Assembly: GCA_013398275.1 (NCBI GenBank)
Contig: VZSE01009546.1
Span: 1,670,344 to 1,734,343 of the forward strand
Length of the DNA stretch: 64,000 bases
Source of the DNA: Promerops cafer
Lineage: Eukaryota > Chordata > Aves > Passeriformes > Nectariniidae
Direction of reading: 5' to 3'
The notes beneath the pieces were generated by a model. It did not search any database and was not told the DNA's origin. It worked only from the letters and a program-made list of their open reading frames with translations. Positions 10,604 through 23,700 of this stretch are shown here, in pieces (the stretch's first letter is position 1; each line of letters begins with the position of its first letter). Position numbers and translations under genes: made by a program.

Positions 10604-13600
10604 GAGTTGTCAGCCTGACACAGGGCCTCTGTGGAAAAAAAACACAGGCTGGGAGATATCTGATTCGTAAACAGGCATCTCAGCAGAGCTATGGCCCCAC
10701 AAAGGACCATAAGGAGGCTAGTAGAAGCAATTCCCATCCTTCCAGTGAATCCCAACAAAAGATATCAACAGATGGGGCACATCTGAAAAGAAACTGAGTG
10801 TCCCATCTCAAGCTGAGCTGGCTGTAACCTGTCTGTCCGTGAGCCACCTCTCCCATGCACACATCCAGAGTACTCAGCCGCTCATCCCTGCTGGGTACCA
10901 CTGGGGCTTGCAATAGGCACCAGTGCCAGGGAGCAGGACAGACTCATGGGCTTGAACTCAACTCCAGCTGAGCAGCCTCTTTTCAGGCATCCTAAAGCCA
11001 TTACATCTTTATAAAAATTGAGTTTGAAACGTTATGTAGCCTCAGTTGCACCGCATAAATCTTGTTTGACTTAGTTAGCTGCAGTCAGGTTACTGGAGAT
11101 TGACATGGATTAGAGTACTATAGAGAAAAGAAAAAAAAACATAAAAATGAAAGAGGCAAAGGGAAGGCCTCCAAAGGGAAAGTTCACTGTGTGGGCCAGT
11201 TTCCAGTTTTTAGGCAAGTGAAATTACTGGTGTTTAGTGTGACCTTCCTGTTTTTGCTCATCACGCCCCATCCCTCTCCGGAACAGTAGTCTTTCTACCA
11301 TTTTTATTATATGTATATCCATTACATGTGGGGATACAATTCAGACCAGAATCCTAATTTTATACGGCCAGTTAGTTAGTATTAGTTTTGAAAGCTCAGA
11401 ACAAATCATTGATCCCATCTCTTCAAATCCACAGGTTTCCTATCTGTCGAGTTTAGCAGAACATGAAAGGAAACATAAGATGTCTCCCTCGTACTCACTT
11501 GTCTCCTGAGGTGGAGTGGCTTTTTGCTTCATGATGATTTAGGGAGACTGACAACCAACAAAACACCTTTCCTGCTGAGACAGCTGTAGGGGAGATCCAC
11601 CACACTCCCAAAATTCATTTTGACTGATACAAACCAAGCAGTGAGAAAAAATTATAAAAATACCCCATCTTCTCCTTACAGTCACAAAGACTGGACTTCA
11701 TGTATCAATAGGTGGAGGTGGGATTTTTTAAACTAAATGGCTCTATATGCAGGGACTTTAGTTAAAGCAATAAATAGCATCCATCTTCTCATTAAAAATT
11801 CAGGATTGAAAATACTACCATCTCTTATCCTTGGCTTACTGGTACAGAAAAATGTATGAAGGATTCCTTCCCTCAATTACACCTCCTCAAGATAACATTT
11901 CTTAATTAACACCTTAATTAGCACTGAGAGGGTATGGCCTGTAGTTTATTGGATCTATTTTGCTCTCCAAGCAGCTGCATTGCTTTTAATCAGCAGTGAT
12001 ATTTCCCAGAAAGCAGAAACAACACTCCTGTTCTAAATATGCTGCAATATGTTTCATCATTTGTCTCCCCATCCACCAAGGGGAATCCTGCTTAAAGACA
12101 TGCTTTATACCTGGGCTTTTGCTCTTCTCTGAATACCTGGAGTTTATATTTTTTCCTGACTGGCAGTAGGAAATTAATCTCAACAGCAAAGGCTTGGGCA
12201 AGTGAAAAGACTCACCTCGGTTCTACTTCCTATCCAAAGGTTGTAGGAACTTGGAGTATTCAGGTAGTGAGTGATAGGGTGTTCACATGCTCAGGTGAAG
12301 ACAAGGTCTGTTCAGTAACCTCATTAAAAAATGAAGTTGTGAATTAATTGTGCAACACAGCTTGTCTTTTAACTTCTGCTTATCTCCAATTTAAACTGAA
12401 GACACAACAATAACATTTTGGTGTTGCATGTATGAGCAAGTTGGTATTACAATTTGGCCTGACCAGCACAGAGAACAAGGAGCTGCTACTCTCAGCTAAG
12501 CAACGTCTGCTCTATGCTTGCAAAAGCAGGATATGCCTCCATGCTGCTAGGCTTGACAGGCTATGCTAGTTCTTAAATTACAAGTGAAGTAGGATGCTGT
12601 TGGCGGGGTGGCCATTTTCAGCAGAACAAATTACAGTCTGCATCTAAAACACGGCCCTTCTGAAATCAACCAGTTTCAACGGGAACAGAACTGAACTGTA
12701 TTCCTGCTGGTATTTCAATGTAATGACAGTCCCTAATTTTCCCAGCCACTAGAGCACTAAGCATGTGCCCTGGTAATTGTCTACTTTTGCAGCCAAAAAA
12801 TCCCACAAAGTCAGCACGAGATGTGCATAGACAGAATACAGGAGAGTAGCAGACAGAAGAACCTGAGAAGTGCTGAAAGCAGTAAGAGCCTAAAAACACT
12901 GAATTAATTTTAAAAATGCTCAACATACTACCTTTTTCTGGGGCTTTCCCAGACAAAATGCCTAGTAACTCACTGTCAATAAAGTACTGACAAGTATTAA
13001 AATCTATCCAATCATTTATGACAAAAGTTTAATTTATATTTTTATATTATATTACAGTATCACTCTTCTTTCACTTTGATTTACACCACTTTCATTCAGT
13101 TAGCAACTGTCCTGTTCAAGTCAGCGTAAATGACAGAAACCAGGTAACAATTTATAAGGTTGGGTTACTAATCCCATAGGAGTCTTACTTCAGCTGCCGT
13201 GCTGAGAAATTACCTCTCAATAGACCCACATCAGAAATACTGAAAATGTGACAGAAAACACCAAGCAAAAGGGCAGAAAAGAACATTTGAAAGGAACGTG
13301 TACTGCTAGGATTTCTGGAACTTTAATAGCTTTCCACCTCAATTTTGGCCATCGTGAACTCAAGCTAAGAGAAAAAATATATCTTTTTAATGAGTTTTAC
13401 AGCATGCAAGTTGCTTTATAATATATTACATAATGATGTAAGTGCCATAAAGAAGGCTGTGTGCTGCTCTGTAAAACGTATTAGATCATCAATATTTCTA
13501 GTTTCGTACTGAGGAATTAGAAATAATGATGAAGATTAGAGTTACAAGAATTAAAAAAATCCTTTGAATTGAACCATTCAGCCATCCCCAGGGAAATACT

Positions 13601-16600
13601 AAGGAATTTGTAGGCTGAGAAAATAGGTAAGTTTATAGGTTCTCCTTAGGTGAAAGAAGTCATGTTAACATCATAAGTTTTATACAAACTTTCCATATGC
13701 TATAGTACCCTCTCTGCTTACCCCCAGGTTTCATTCCCTTGCACCCTAATTGTGTAGCCCAGTTGGAAGCAGATTTATTAAAAATGATCCATCAACTTTT
13801 ACACAGAAGGAGGTCAAACATCTTTCAGTAGCGTGATTCAAAACAGGAATATTCATTTAATCCTCCTGCAAATGACAGGCCGGGAGAGTTTACATCAGTA
13901 AGAATGGAGGCAAAGAAAGTTTGGAAAAGATTAATCCTTCCACTTAGTGCCATGTTTTCTTGAAGTCACCCCCACTCTCTCTCACTTCTGCAGATGTTCT
14001 GTATTCTTGAAGAGGAATGCAGACACCTGGAGATGTCTTCCTTCCAAATATTTCTTTCTTGTTTTTCCCTTTGCTCAGGCATGTGTTTTCAACTTCTGAA
14101 ATACCTGTATGGCTGCTATGCACATTAGGCAATCAAAAAGCTAGAAAGGAATCTTTACTGAATGGGTCTAGAAAGTACTCTTGTATAGTTTTTTGACAGT
14201 TTGATTAGAGTGGTTCAGTATTTAGCTACTTCTGAAAGGCTAGCTTGGCACATAAGTGCCCAAATGCAGCTTCAGATCTGACACTGAGCAAGCTAAATAG
14301 TGCTGGCTGTCAATAAGACATAGATTTCTGTGTTATTTTTTTTTCAATGGGACATAGATTTAAATGATATTATGCAAAACCCAGACTGAGTCTAAAGTTA
14401 TTGAAAGTGAAGAGAGAGATTAATTAGTGAGCTAAATATGGTAATTTTCATCATATACATCTCAGTGTGCACTAACACCAATGACCACTGTAGGTGCACC
14501 GAAGAAATACTGTCTGGATCTAGGGTCCAGGGTCAGAAACCCTGCCAAAGCTATATTAAAAACCATGCCTACTTTTAAAGTTAGAAAGCAGCCTCTACCA
14601 CAAAAGATTTGTGTTCATTATGATATAATGAACAGAAGCTGGTGAAAGCATGTGAGGTTTAACACATCTTGATGACATTATGTTTCAGCCTGCATTGTTT
14701 TCATTTAAAATAACTGTGATTTCCAAATTCCTAAGCTTTGTTTAGAGTGAGAAGGTAAACCAACATAAAATTTCTGAAATGTTGATTCATGTGGAAACAT
14801 GGGAAATGAGGTCTGAAGCTCTCAGAGTCTATCAATGAACAAGTAACTTGATCTGGCCTGGTAAGTTTTCCAATTTTGATAAGGGGCAAAAGTGGCTTTT
14901 GCCATATTTGAAGCACTTTTCGTTGTGAGTCTCTAATTTTTGTGACAAAAGATGCAAAGAAACTGCAGTAGGTAGAGAATTCTGACGCTGCAGAAGCCTA
15001 GGCATCTAAAATGACCAAGTTAAAGAAGACCTAACAGGTACAGAGAAGGAAGAAATAAACATTAAGTTCGGAATCAGAGAAATAAATCTCTTTGCTTTCA
15101 GCAGGGAGTGCAGTCTCCAGGCTGGTATTAAGCTCAGAAAGATAAGGCTGTTATGGATATATTCCACAGGCATAAAAATTAAAGGAAGTAGGAGAGCACT
15201 GAAATGGCTCTTTAATGTCTTCTGTGATTATAAACTTTGCACCTGGCCTCACAAATTTTCCATCTATAGTTCTTTTGTCTAAATCAAATGCAGTGTAACA
15301 GCTACATACTGTACAAGCTTTAACTGTCTCATTTCAGAAGAGTCAGAAATTATATTATTTACAATTTATTAGAACAGTGAAAATCAACTGGGTCATTAAA
15401 TACCTTGAGTGATTCTCCAGACAGCAGCTGTTCCATACCTGTCTTGCTGTTCCCTCCCAAAGTGAAATAAGTTCTTAGAATAAGTGCATAAGTTCTTAGA
15501 TGTGAAACAATGCTGCCATTCAGGTGGGAAACTGAGTGCTGGTTTCATTGACATTATCTTGGTTCATTTTGCTTTCTAATGAAAACTAAAATCAAGATTC
15601 CCTAACACACTAATATTTTGTCATGCTACCAAGTAACTGATAAGCAATGTAGGTCAAGAGCAATGCATTATTAAAGTTGTCTGAAATGTCATTTCTCACT
15701 TCATGGTTGTAGTCATTTTTATGCGTGTGCTTTCAGCCACTAAAATCTCAAGGACTTTTTTTTATGATGTTGTCTTAGCCATAGACCTACACTGAAATTT
15801 TTGTCAAATCAAGCATTAGGTCAAGCAAGTTCATGAGAGAACTGGGAAGTTCTTTCCGCTGTAAGCTTAGCTACAAGATAATAGTGAAACAGTTCCAAGT
15901 CTTCCCTGGCATTTTTCAGTGAGTTTCAAAAATTTCATCTATCTTAGGGTTTAATTTTTATGTACTATACTAACTATTCATTACTAGGAAAAGAGAAATA
16001 CTTTAGGGTGAGCTGAATTGCCTCCTTGGCCTCCACTGGCTGTGCTGGCTGAACATTAGTCCACTAGGGTAGGAGCTTCAGCCTCCTGCAGTACACTTAG
16101 ATACTTTCTTATGAATTTTCCTTCTGACATGGAAGAATTTTAACCCAGAGAAATGTCTCGCTAACAGAGTCCCAGAGTAAACTCAGCATGGCTAAAGTTA
16201 TACAGTCATCTTATCACTATGGAAATGACAGAAAAACCTCTGAGCACCCATCTGACAAATTATATTCATATAGTTCAGACACGATTCGTGGAATGGTCCT
16301 TGTTAGGGGCTCTTTCCTTAAGAGATTGCATTATGCATGGGACATGTTGCATACAAATAGAGTTTTTCTGTCTTGGGAGAGCCAGGAGATAAAACGTGAC
16401 TCTAAGATTAATAAGATTAAGCCAGTCCTTCAAGTGATATGATCACGGTTCTAGACAGGACATTCCACTTTGCCAACTCCTAATAGTGCTAAAGCAAGTG
16501 CTGAAAGAGTAGAACATTTCTGTCAGAGGTTACATATCCTGTAACAAAAGAGAAAGGAAATGCAAAGCAAAAAATCCAGACAGCAACGAATTTACAGTAA

Positions 16601-16930
16601 AACCTTTAATAGCTAATCAATTAAGTTGTACACAGAAAAGATTTTCTTTTTTAAAAAACTGCTTTGCCATCTGTGATATCATGCTGCAGGGGTTGGATGG
16701 CTTCCATCTCAGTAGAAGAGAAACCAATGTTCTCAGAGAAAGGCTGGCTAGGCGAGTCAGGAGGGCATCCAAAATGCAATATATGTACTTGATGCTTTTA
16801 AAGGACCATTTCACAAACCTGAAAATAATTGAAAGGCATATCAAGCTAGAGAGGGGATTCAAAGAGAAAAATGTAAATGGCAGTTTGGAACTGTTAAACA
16901 ACGTTTGACTGGATGTCCAAAAACCATTTC
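10604..16930. other. Long non-coding stretch without recognised genes
   Basis: No exon, RNA gene or LINE/SINE piece could be supported in this 6.3 kb. Open frames stay under 100 codons. An 84-codon + frame at 16188-16442 is intact but has no recognisable domain or codon signature. A short direct repeat (ATAAGTTCTTAGA, twice) lies near 15468-15502. Confidence 0.5.
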
Positions 16931-16939
16931 CATACCTGA

Positions 16940-18360
16940 CAGAAAAGGCTATGTGGATTTTAAAAAGAGCCTGGTTTAGTGGGGAAAGGAAGGCAGCTAT
17001 AAAGAAAGGGAACTAAAAAGTAATATAGAAACAAGATTAAAGTAAAGGGGAGGAGAAGTGGAGAACAATAAACATAAACTAATAACTGCGCAAAACTGAG
17101 AGAGAAGCAAAGAATAAAATTAAAAGAAAAAAAAAGATCATTGACCAAAAGAGCTAAGGTATAGGGAATCCTAGTAAAGGAACAGAACCATTATTAGATG
17201 GTAATAGGAGGTATGTAAATATTAATACAGCAAGGCACTGTGTTGTGAGGAGAAACAGGGTGAAGTGTAAATCGTCTCATGATCATGACGTATATATATT
17301 CCACCCCCATATTAAAGCAAAGAAATGTTAAATGGTCTCTAAATTTGGACATTTTGAGATCAGTAGCCTTAAATATTTGCTTCACTGAAGGCATTGACTT
17401 TTCTGTATTGTTATTGTTGCTTTTCAGTAGTTCTTAAAATACTGAGGTTTTCCTGAAGGCTAGAAGGCGGCCAGTGAGGTACTGATATTTAAAAAGGGAA
17501 AATTGGATGATGTCAGTAACTGCAGGCCTGCTGTCAAAATAACACTGGAAAAAGATGATGGGATGGCTGATAGGAGACTTAATGTACAAAGAATCAAAAG
17601 AGAGTAAAAAAACCTAGTCTCAGTCAATATGGGTGTATCAGAAATAGATCTTATCAAGGTAACTTAATATATTTTTAATAAGATTAGAAATTTGGTTGCT
17701 AAAGATAATCAAGTTGATATAGAGTACTGAGATTTCAGTGAGGCATTCCATTTATTACAACACAACACTTTGATTAAGAAATGAGAGCAGTACAAAATCA
17801 ACATGTGATATATTAAATGGATTAAAAACTAGCTAACCAGTAAAACTCAAAAAGTGCTTCTGAGCAGAAATTATCATTAGTGTGTGCTTCAAAATGAGGT
17901 CTGAAAAAAATAGTTCTACTCTTTATTCTATTTTTATCAACGATATAGAAGACAACTTTAAATAGCAACTCAAAAGTTTGCAGGTGGCAGAAAAGCAGCA
18001 GGTACAGGAGATAATAAAGATGAGTCACTGCTGTAGAACTATCTGGTTTGCTTGGCAACATGAGGTCCTTTTAATGTAGCAAGTTGTAAAAACCTACATG
18101 TACGCACAAAGATTGAAGGACATATTTATGGTTTGGGAACTGTACGGGATAAAGTAGTGATGATGAAAAGGATTCTTGGGGTGAAGGCAAGGTCAATGGG
18201 AGATAATCAGCTGAACAAGAGTTGCCAGTATGGTGCTACACCAAGACGAACAGAAATTTGATGACACCGTGCTCTTTGATCTATCAGAGAAAACTATAAT
18301 AAGATCAAATGGCTAGACATTAAACCTTAGTAAATTCAGGCTGGAAAAGGAAACACATTT
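16940..18360 (+). mobile_element. L3/CR1-like LINE relic, plus strand, dead reverse transcriptase
   Basis: The core at 17440-18340 follows the reverse transcriptase and 3' region of L3/CR1-type LINEs. A 'atatttaaaaaggg' segment at about 17486 is followed by a degraded 'aggcctg' segment. At 17731-17748 the codons spell DFSEAF, the catalytic DFSKAFD block. At 17933-17947 they spell FINDI, and at 17977-17988 FAGG, where the active-site motif is FADD. Both catalytic aspartates are therefore glycines. These three blocks lie in different frames (offsets 1, 2 and 1), so at least two frameshifts have accumulated. The 'gaaaaggattcttggggtg' block near 18165 and the 'taaattcaggctgg' block near 18331 fit the 3' side. 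The part before 17440 is less certain. Confidence 0.84.
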
Positions 18361-18453
18361 TCAGCAGTGAATGTATATATATCTCCTTTGATATATGCGA
18401 TTTTAAAATATTGCTTGGTGACTTGCTTTTTGTTTTATTCCATTTTTTCCCAC

Positions 18454-18476
18454 AAAAAAAAAAAAAAAAAAAAAAA
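18454..18476 (+). repeat. A23 homopolymer
   Basis: Twenty-three A bases, followed by an A-rich AAACAAAC-type tract. It lies about 100 bp past the L3-like LINE. L3/CR1 elements do not end in poly(A), so it is probably independent of that LINE. Confidence 0.9.
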
Positions 18477-18479
18477 CAA

Positions 18480-19850
18480 AAAACAAACCAGCCAGAAAAG
18501 GTGATTCAGGCGTGGCTTATGTTACATAGAAGACATACAAAAAATTCATCTCACTCTGTTAGTATTATTTCTGAATTTTGCATACACTTCGCTAATGTCT
18601 TCATTCACACTTTTAGCAATGGTGAAGCCACTGTCGTTCTTGTAAGGTAACTCCAATTAATGCATTTCTGAATAAAAACCATGGTTCATCACAAAGGCTA
18701 CATTTTCAAGCTTAAGTGGGGATTTGAAGTGTTATCAATAGTGCTACAGGTGGCATTGTTCTAGCCATTCCTTGTTGTATAAATTGAAAATAGAAAAATC
18801 AAGTTCATAAAAAATTATTAAGGCCTCTGTTTGTCCATTTAAAAGCTTAGCATTAGGTCTGGGGGCCTTAGTTGACTTCTTTGATCTGGTTCTTGCCTTC
18901 AAGACCATCCCCAAGTGCCTGAAAAACATGTTGGTCCTGGGCACAACCCTCGCAGTAGACTTTGCTCTTTTAAAGTGCTTTGCTCAGCTTCCAATTCACA
19001 AACCTGTGCCATTTGCAGCAATCGACAACTCACTATCTTCCCATCCAGACAAGAAATTCTGGAAAAGTTTGGCTGGGAGCAGTTTTCCCCAGAAATGGTA
19101 GGATCTTTCCACTCTCTTCAAGAGTGACTGAGTCCCTGCTCTTCCTTAGTTCCTGGGAAATCACAGCGCCAGCCCTGTATAAAAGACAGCAACTCAAAAT
19201 CTTTTCACAGACTTTCATCTAAAAATTTGAACTGAGCTCCAAATTAGGCTTTTCAAATAAGGAATAAAGTTTTAATCAGCCACAAGTACTCTAAGTGCTA
19301 TTAAAAATCATGACCTATTTACCTTATTAAAAATAAGAGATTGAAAGCATTTGGAAATCATATTTAAGCCTCCTGCTGACATTGCTATTCTGAAATATGG
19401 GGACTTTATTATGTTACTTGGATGTGTCTTAAGGGACATTAGTGACATTCTCCATAGTACATAAAATTGGGAAAACAGCTAGAAATGTTTTGGTTACCTC
19501 TCAGACTTACAAAGAGAAAGTATTAAAAGTTAACAATTAAATAAGTAAAGTATTTTCTTATTAGAAAGAAAATTAAAATTGTTCTCAATCTGCTATTCCA
19601 GCCTGCTATCTCAATATAGGGTGAGGGGAAATGAATTATTTTTCTGATATCTGGAATCAATTTTAATAGAAAAAGAAATAGAATGAAAGAAAATAAACAA
19701 TTCTGAAATATCAGTTAGAAATCAGATGTGACGTAAACACCAAACAAGATTCTGGGGTCTGACCACACCGGGCCTTCCTCTAATACAAATGAAAAGTAAT
19801 CCGCAATTATGGGCTCTAATTATTTAATAAAATGTTTATTTGTATTTCTA
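18480..19850. other. Non-coding stretch, nothing recognised
   Basis: Open frames of 60-80 codons overlap on both strands at 18744-19222, with no domain or splice structure I recognise. No repeat family was identified. Confidence 0.5.
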
Positions 19851-19857
19851 ATTCTCT

Positions 19858-20010
19858 GGGTGAAATTCAATCTCCTGCACTCATATGAGGCCAAAGTAAT
19901 TGGGGGTCTATGTACTGGTTGTGTAAAGGGACTGGTGAGGTGAAATTCATCCTTCCCGATCTGAGGCTCATGACATTCCGTGCTGCTCCAGTTCCCTGGC
20001 CAGCTGCTCT
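19858..20010. repeat. Possible ancient SINE/MITE-like relic with repeated GTGAAATTCA
   Basis: GGTGAAATTCA-type sequence occurs at about 19859-19868 and again at 19939-19949, each followed by C/T-rich sequence and a 'tgagg' motif. GTGAAATT-type cores recur in ancient sauropsid interspersed repeats, but I cannot name a family. It may be chance similarity. Confidence 0.25.
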
Positions 20011-20059
20011 CATGTGTGCCTGTGCAATGCTTGGCTGGGAACGGCAGTTGCAATCACTC

Positions 20060-22770
20060 CTGGTAGTTTATAAGGGTTAGAGATGGTTTGGGTGTCCCGT
20101 CAGTGCAGTTTATGATTTCTCTTGCCCTTCCTTGGTGGAATATCTATCCAGAGAAAAAAGTTCTTCATACTGCACAAGAGACTTCAAAAATATTCAAAAG
20201 GAAGACATTTTTCTGATTGCACCACAGGTGATGCCACTGGTATGGTAATAGCTTCAAACATCCCTGGTCTTCAGGCATCAGACATGAGGGCAGAGACATT
20301 TTCCATTTACTCAAAATGGAAAGGAAAAGAGACATGTAAACAGAAAGCATCTGTGATATTTTTAATGTTAATTCCTTCTCTGTATGTCAGAATGAGACAG
20401 AGTCTTTAGTATATGTATGTTTAAGTCAGCATTTTGTTTTTTTCAAATATTTGTGAGAGGAAAAAGAGACAAAATCTATTTGGGCCTGGGTTTGGGTGCA
20501 TAAGTGTGTATTAAAATTGCCAGAATCAGGAACAGCTGTGGAGAAGAATGATGAAACTGAAAATTTCTATTCACACTCTCATGTCAGAGGAGATTTGAAC
20601 AGAAATCAAACTCTAATACAAGTAAAGTTTTGGTCCATTTTACTGTAAAATATTCAAGAGTTAAGGCAACATTTTGGATGCTTTGGTGAATGTAGTGGCC
20701 TAAGACAGTGCTATCAAGGCCGCAAATCATGGGACATTCTTGTTATCTGGCACATGTGAGGCTTCCAGCCCAGATTACTGTTTCAGAGTCACTGAGCATT
20801 TTCTCTTTCACTTCTAAACCCCCAAAAAACAGAATGTGAACAGTGCTGTGGAACTGAACAATATCTCATTTCAGTCCATGTAGAAGAGTCTTAAATACAC
20901 ACTATCAATGATTTTGCAAATCTCTGACAATGATCTATACATTTATATTCTGCAACAAATAAAGCACTTCTATCAGCCCATCAGAAGAAAACATTGAATA
21001 GACCATTTATTTTAAGGGAGACTTAAATTTAAAGCTTTTAATATGGACTAATAAATCTTAAAAAAATCCTTCTCCTTTCTCTATTGGAAAGAGTGGAGGG
21101 GAAAAAAAAATGACTGAGTACTTTGAATGAAGACTTTGAGCAGACCCTTCTTAGGGAAAGTTGTTTCTTACGGAAAGCCTTGGTGAGTGTCTAATTATTT
21201 CCTTTAGAGCCACTTTGAATTGAACCATAAGATTCCAATGTGTATTGAATTTAAATTCTACTTATGGGCTCTGCTTCCTTTGATTCTGCATTTCTAGCAA
21301 GGGGAGCTCCTTACACCACATTAATCATAATATATGGAAGGGCTTCTGTGTTTGCTTCTGCAGTGCACTAAGTTGTCCCTGAAGATAAAAAAAAAAAATC
21401 CCCTTGGAAGAAAAATCTCATTCTAAATGAAGATTTAAATTGAAATTATTGGAGAAGTTAAGAGGAAAAGATATGCCCAGTAAAATTAGAACAAGCATTT
21501 AAATGGAAGAGGGTATCTTTAATTATTTTCTTCCTTGGCATTGCAGAAAATCCCATGATATGATAACTAAGGATACTTTGGGGGGTTAAGAGCCCAACAG
21601 CAGAAAAGCTAATGGGATTTTTTTTTCAGATAGAGGTTAAAGTGATGGTGCTGTAAGTAGGCTGTCAAACTATCTCAGCTCACCATCTGCTACATATTAA
21701 TTTACAATAGAGAGATAGGTGAAGTGGGTGTTACTCTTCAGGAGCTATATAAATGTGTAACTTTCTCAATTAGTATTCACTTCAAATGAAGAATAAAATC
21801 CCAGGAAATTCAGACCAGAATACAAGCCAGGCAGTATTATATTTAAATGGTAATAGTATCTCTGTAATACACAGCTAGAGCTTCAGTGTATTGCCAAGAA
21901 TAGAGTCCAAAAGTCTAGGCTAGGCCATTTACCATTAATGTCATGAGATGTCTTTGTTTTGTATAGGTATGCAAAATGGGATAGAATAAATGTGTGTTTC
22001 CAGAAGGCTTTTAATTTTATTTTTTTCCCTTTTATTTTATTGGAAAAAGTGTTGCAGTTTTAGTTTGGAGAAAACTGGTTTTCCTTTAAAAATATTGATT
22101 CCCAGTTGCACCAAATCAGATCAAGAAAAGGAAACAGCTGCTTAAGAAAAACAAACTTGACTTTCTCCCATTCCTGTGTGAATAATATACTAGTTGAAGA
22201 GAAATAGAGGAGAACTCTTAATTTTTGTACATAGGAAGCCAGAAACTACTTGTGAAAGTGGGAACAGATTTCCCTTTCTCACTGTAATGGCAGCATGGAG
22301 CCCTTTCTCATCTCTTGGATACGTGGGACTTCCTTCAGGTTAATTCCCTTCCTCCCTGAATGAGACTGAAAATCCTTTTCTTGATCTCAAAGGAAATGGA
22401 TCAAACACTGAGTGTGAAAATGTGGTCTGTGTACAGTTTATACCTCTGTTAGAGATACCCATTAAAATATAGTGAGATTCTTCTTCAGTAATTAAAATGT
22501 TTGGGTGTATTGTGATATATAGAATAATGTGTTCCTTTAAATTCATAGATATTATTTTTCCTGGTCTCTTCAGCATTTACTGTAGCATGAAATATTGGTT
22601 AACAATTAGCAGTGCTTAAGTGAAAATGCTGTTCAGGCTTAGGCTAATCACAGCAGACCTGGCCTTGTTTTATGTAGAAAAATCTATTAAATCCTTATCC
22701 CAAGTTAGAAGCTCTTTTGTTTTCCTCATTCATTCATTGTACAAAGAATATGAGATTTCCCACCATGACA
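20060..22770. other. Non-coding stretch, nothing recognised
   Basis: AT-rich DNA with short A-runs and no exon or repeat family identified. The longest open frame (20122-20409, +, 95 codons) has no recognisable features. Confidence 0.5.
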
Positions 22771-22824
22771 GGGCTTCAGGCCCACAACCTGAAGTTGTGG
22801 GCTTCAGGCCCACAACCTGAAGTT
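22771..22824. repeat. 28-bp tandem duplication with nested hairpins
   Basis: The unit starting GGGCTTCAGGCCCACAACC occurs at 22771-22798 and again from 22799, identical over at least 26 bases. Inside and across the units are perfect inverted repeats: CCCACAAC (22781-22788) with GTTGTGGG (22794-22801) around a 5-base loop, and CTTCAGG (22774-22780) with CCTGAAG (22788-22794). The high identity points to a recent duplication. No family was recognised. Confidence 0.9.
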
Positions 22825-23214
22825 TTCCCAGACCTCCTCCTCTTCTTCCCTCATGGAAGAAAAATACTGAATTCAGGGAAAAGTAGAGCTATGCTCTAGC
22901 TTTCACTATTCTGTATCTCCTGTGCAAAGCCAGGGTGATGACAGTGAGTGAGCAGCAGAAGGCAGGGGACATGGCTGTGACACTGGAGCGTGGGGGTACA
23001 GCGCTCCTGCAGACCAGAACTGTAATGGTGCAGTCCACCTTGGAGGCAAGTTTCTTTATAACACACAGCCATCTCTTGCTAAACGTCTCTTGCCCCTCAG
23101 AGCAGAGGTAGTATGCTCAGCCATAATTTAAAGGACCATGACATGAAGAAAGGGTTATGATGTTTAAGTTATAGGCCATCCAAATGTTATAGGCCCAAGC
23201 AAGTTCCTATTAGC
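22825..23214. other. Short non-coding stretch
   Basis: No gene or repeat was recognised. Moderate G+C and a few AG-rich blocks occur around 22930-23060. Confidence 0.5.
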
Positions 23215-23700
23215 AATAACTCAAGTCCGCGGAGGAGATTTGACATTCAAAACCGATGAGCACGAATCCCTCGAGCATGCTCCGACCCAGCCACACTCAG
23301 GCCACTTGGTAACCCGAGTGACCCAGGAGTCAAACCATGATAACCCTCTTCAATTTAAAGAGCGGCTTCTCCCCATCTGTCTGAGTTCTGACTCTGCACA
23401 ATAAATTTCCCAAAGAGCATAAAGACCCATCTAGTGTATATCAAATCAATATCATTGTGGCTTGCAGCGATATCTGAGGCTACAGTTCACAAAATAAACT
23501 AGGCCAGGGGCTGGATTTCTGCCCTTGGCAATCAATCAGACTCACTGGGTCATAGATTTTAGTGTAAATTAACACAGCAGAAACAATCACGCTCCCCAGA
23601 TGATGATATAATACAGTATTTGCTTTTCTTTTTCCCCCCATTTCATTGCTCATGCTCGGCGGCTAAGCTGTACCGAACAAGAATAATAAAAAGCAATGAT
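23215..23700. promoter_or_regulatory. CpG-retaining candidate enhancer
   Basis: About a dozen CpGs persist in 450 bp of otherwise AT-rich, repeat-free DNA (for example CCGCGG at 23227, CTCGAGC near 23271, CTCGGCGGC near 23656). It also has paired PBX-like CAATCAATCAG near 23531-23541 and a GATGATGATATAAT tract near 23600. No open frame of note crosses it. These features resemble deeply conserved developmental enhancers, but conservation was not tested. Confidence 0.35.

Noticed and set aside
16188..16442. 84-codon plus-strand open frame
   Set aside because: Reads smoothly but matches no family I know and has no supporting signals.
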